A stretch of DNA of 63,204 bases from Acidimicrobiia bacterium (GTDB lineage Bacteria; Acidobacteriota; Vicinamibacteria; Vicinamibacterales; SCN-69-37), in contig VFZF01000003.1 of assembly GCA_016871335.1 (NCBI GenBank), positions 1 to 63,204 on the forward strand. Direction: 5' to 3'. The position numbers and the translations under genes are program-made. The notes under the pieces were generated by a model, which saw only the letters and a program-made list of their open reading frames with translations, made no database searches and was not told the DNA's origin. Shown here in pieces: positions 62,587-63,204 of this stretch; position 1 is the first letter of the stretch; the number at the start of each line of letters is the position of its first letter.

Positions 62587-63204
62587 CGCGCGTCCGTCTG
62601 GTCGCCTGGCACGTATTCAAGGAGAGCGTACGCGATCGCGTGCTCTTTGCGATTGGCGGCTTCGCGATCGTGCTGGTCGTGGCGTCGGTGTTGATCGGGC
62701 AGATCACGGCGGGGCAGGACGTCCGGAGCATCAAGAACCTCGGGCTCGCGACCGTGGAGTTGTCGGGCGTGTTGATGGCGGTGTTCATCGGCGTCGGACT
62801 GGTGGCGCGCGAGATCGAACGTCGCAGCATTTACAGCCTGCTGGCCAAGCCCCTCCGCCGCTGGGAGTTCATTATCGGCAAGTACCTCGGTCTGGTGGGC
62901 ACGCTGATGGTCAATGTGGCCTGCATGTCGGTCGCGTTGTTTCTTGTGCTGGTCTGGTTCCAGATGACGAGTCCTGAGTCGGTGGTGAAAGGCTGGGTCG
63001 TGCCGACCGTGGATCCCGGACTGCTCAAGGCGATCGTGTTGATCGCGGCGGAGTTGTGGCTGCTGACGGCGGTGGCGTTGCTGGTCTCGACGTTCTCGTC
63101 GAGTGGCGTGATGTCCGCGGTGCTGACGCTGGGCGTGTGGGTGGTCGGGTTGCTCAGCGAGGACCTGCGCGGATTCACCGCCGTCACGAGTGCGCCGGCG
63201 ATCG
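62583..63204 (+). CDS. ABC-2 type permease, 5' part (gene continues beyond window)
   Basis: At least 207 residues beginning MTRVRLVAWHVFKESVRDRV. Hydrophobic segments lie near 22-40, 58-76, 100-128 and 155-200, with the ABC-2 membrane blocks IERRSIYSLLAKPLRRWEF and a periplasmic loop in between. It is the membrane partner of the preceding ATPase. The C-terminal half is outside the window. Confidence 0.85.
   Translation, partial: MTRVRLVAWHVFKESVRDRVLFAIGGFAIVLVVASVLIGQITAGQDVRSIKNLGLATVELSGVLMAVFIGVGLVAREIERRSIYSLLAKPLRRWEFIIGKYLGLVGTLMVNVACMSVALFLVLVWFQMTSPESVVKGWVVPTVDPGLLKAIVLIAAELWLLTAVALLVSTFSSSGVMSAVLTLGVWVVGLLSEDLRGFTAVTSAPAI

Overview
This window is one GC-rich chromosomal segment of a Gram-negative-type bacterium. 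I infer Acidobacteriota, probably a Vicinamibacteria-like lineage, with moderate confidence. The support is the mix of ADOP-type and MacB-type permeases, BNR/sortilin propellers, a DUF885 protein, a PQQ propeller enzyme, futalosine-route menaquinone genes, a VKOR-DsbA fusion and a PilB-PilT-PilC cluster. No 16S gene is present to confirm this.

Layout. Bases 1-5113 hold the end of rpoB and all of rpoC, closed by a strong hairpin. Bases 5218-24949 are an accessory block: a sulfatase-sialidase fusion, a large BNR propeller protein, a DUF885 protein, an M28 peptidase, a PQQ propeller enzyme, a polytopic GT-C-like membrane protein, mqnB-mqnD, a fused transporter-like/spermidine-synthase protein and three tandem exported paralogues of unknown function. 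A lone GntR repressor (25113-25511) with its own operator lies before the str promoter. Bases 25629-44461 are a nearly uninterrupted str-S10-spc-alpha superoperon (rpsL to rplQ, including secY, adk, map, infA and rpmJ) that lacks tuf. It ends in a nested terminator. Bases 44616-63204 hold threonine dehydratase, a decayed ADOP permease pseudogene, a lytic transglycosylase, an EF-G paralogue, a MacA-like adaptor with two permeases but no ATPase, a Yip1-like protein, a beta-barrel-like protein with pilB-pilT-pilC, a VKOR-DsbA fusion, and an ABC ATPase with the start of its permease.

Two patterns run through the window. First, most stand-alone genes carry a -10-like hexamer only 5-9 bases before the start codon and no Shine-Dalgarno, which predicts leaderless mRNAs. 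Ribosomal protein genes instead use Shine-Dalgarno sites and stop/start overlaps. Second, several intergenic gaps contain short tandem words of 7-9 bases, often in quasi-palindromes (GGTTCATGG and its complement at 24969, 25598, 47219 and 60315). I know of no described family they belong to.

Functionally, the ribosomal block is housekeeping. The accessory genes suggest a respiring organism using menaquinone that processes sulfated or sialylated glycans and peptides outside the cytoplasm, forms disulfide bonds through VKOR, and uses type IV pili. The best candidate for something undescribed is the 19104-24949 run: a membrane-embedded aminopropyltransferase-like protein followed by a translationally coupled triplet of secreted Rossmann-like paralogues.
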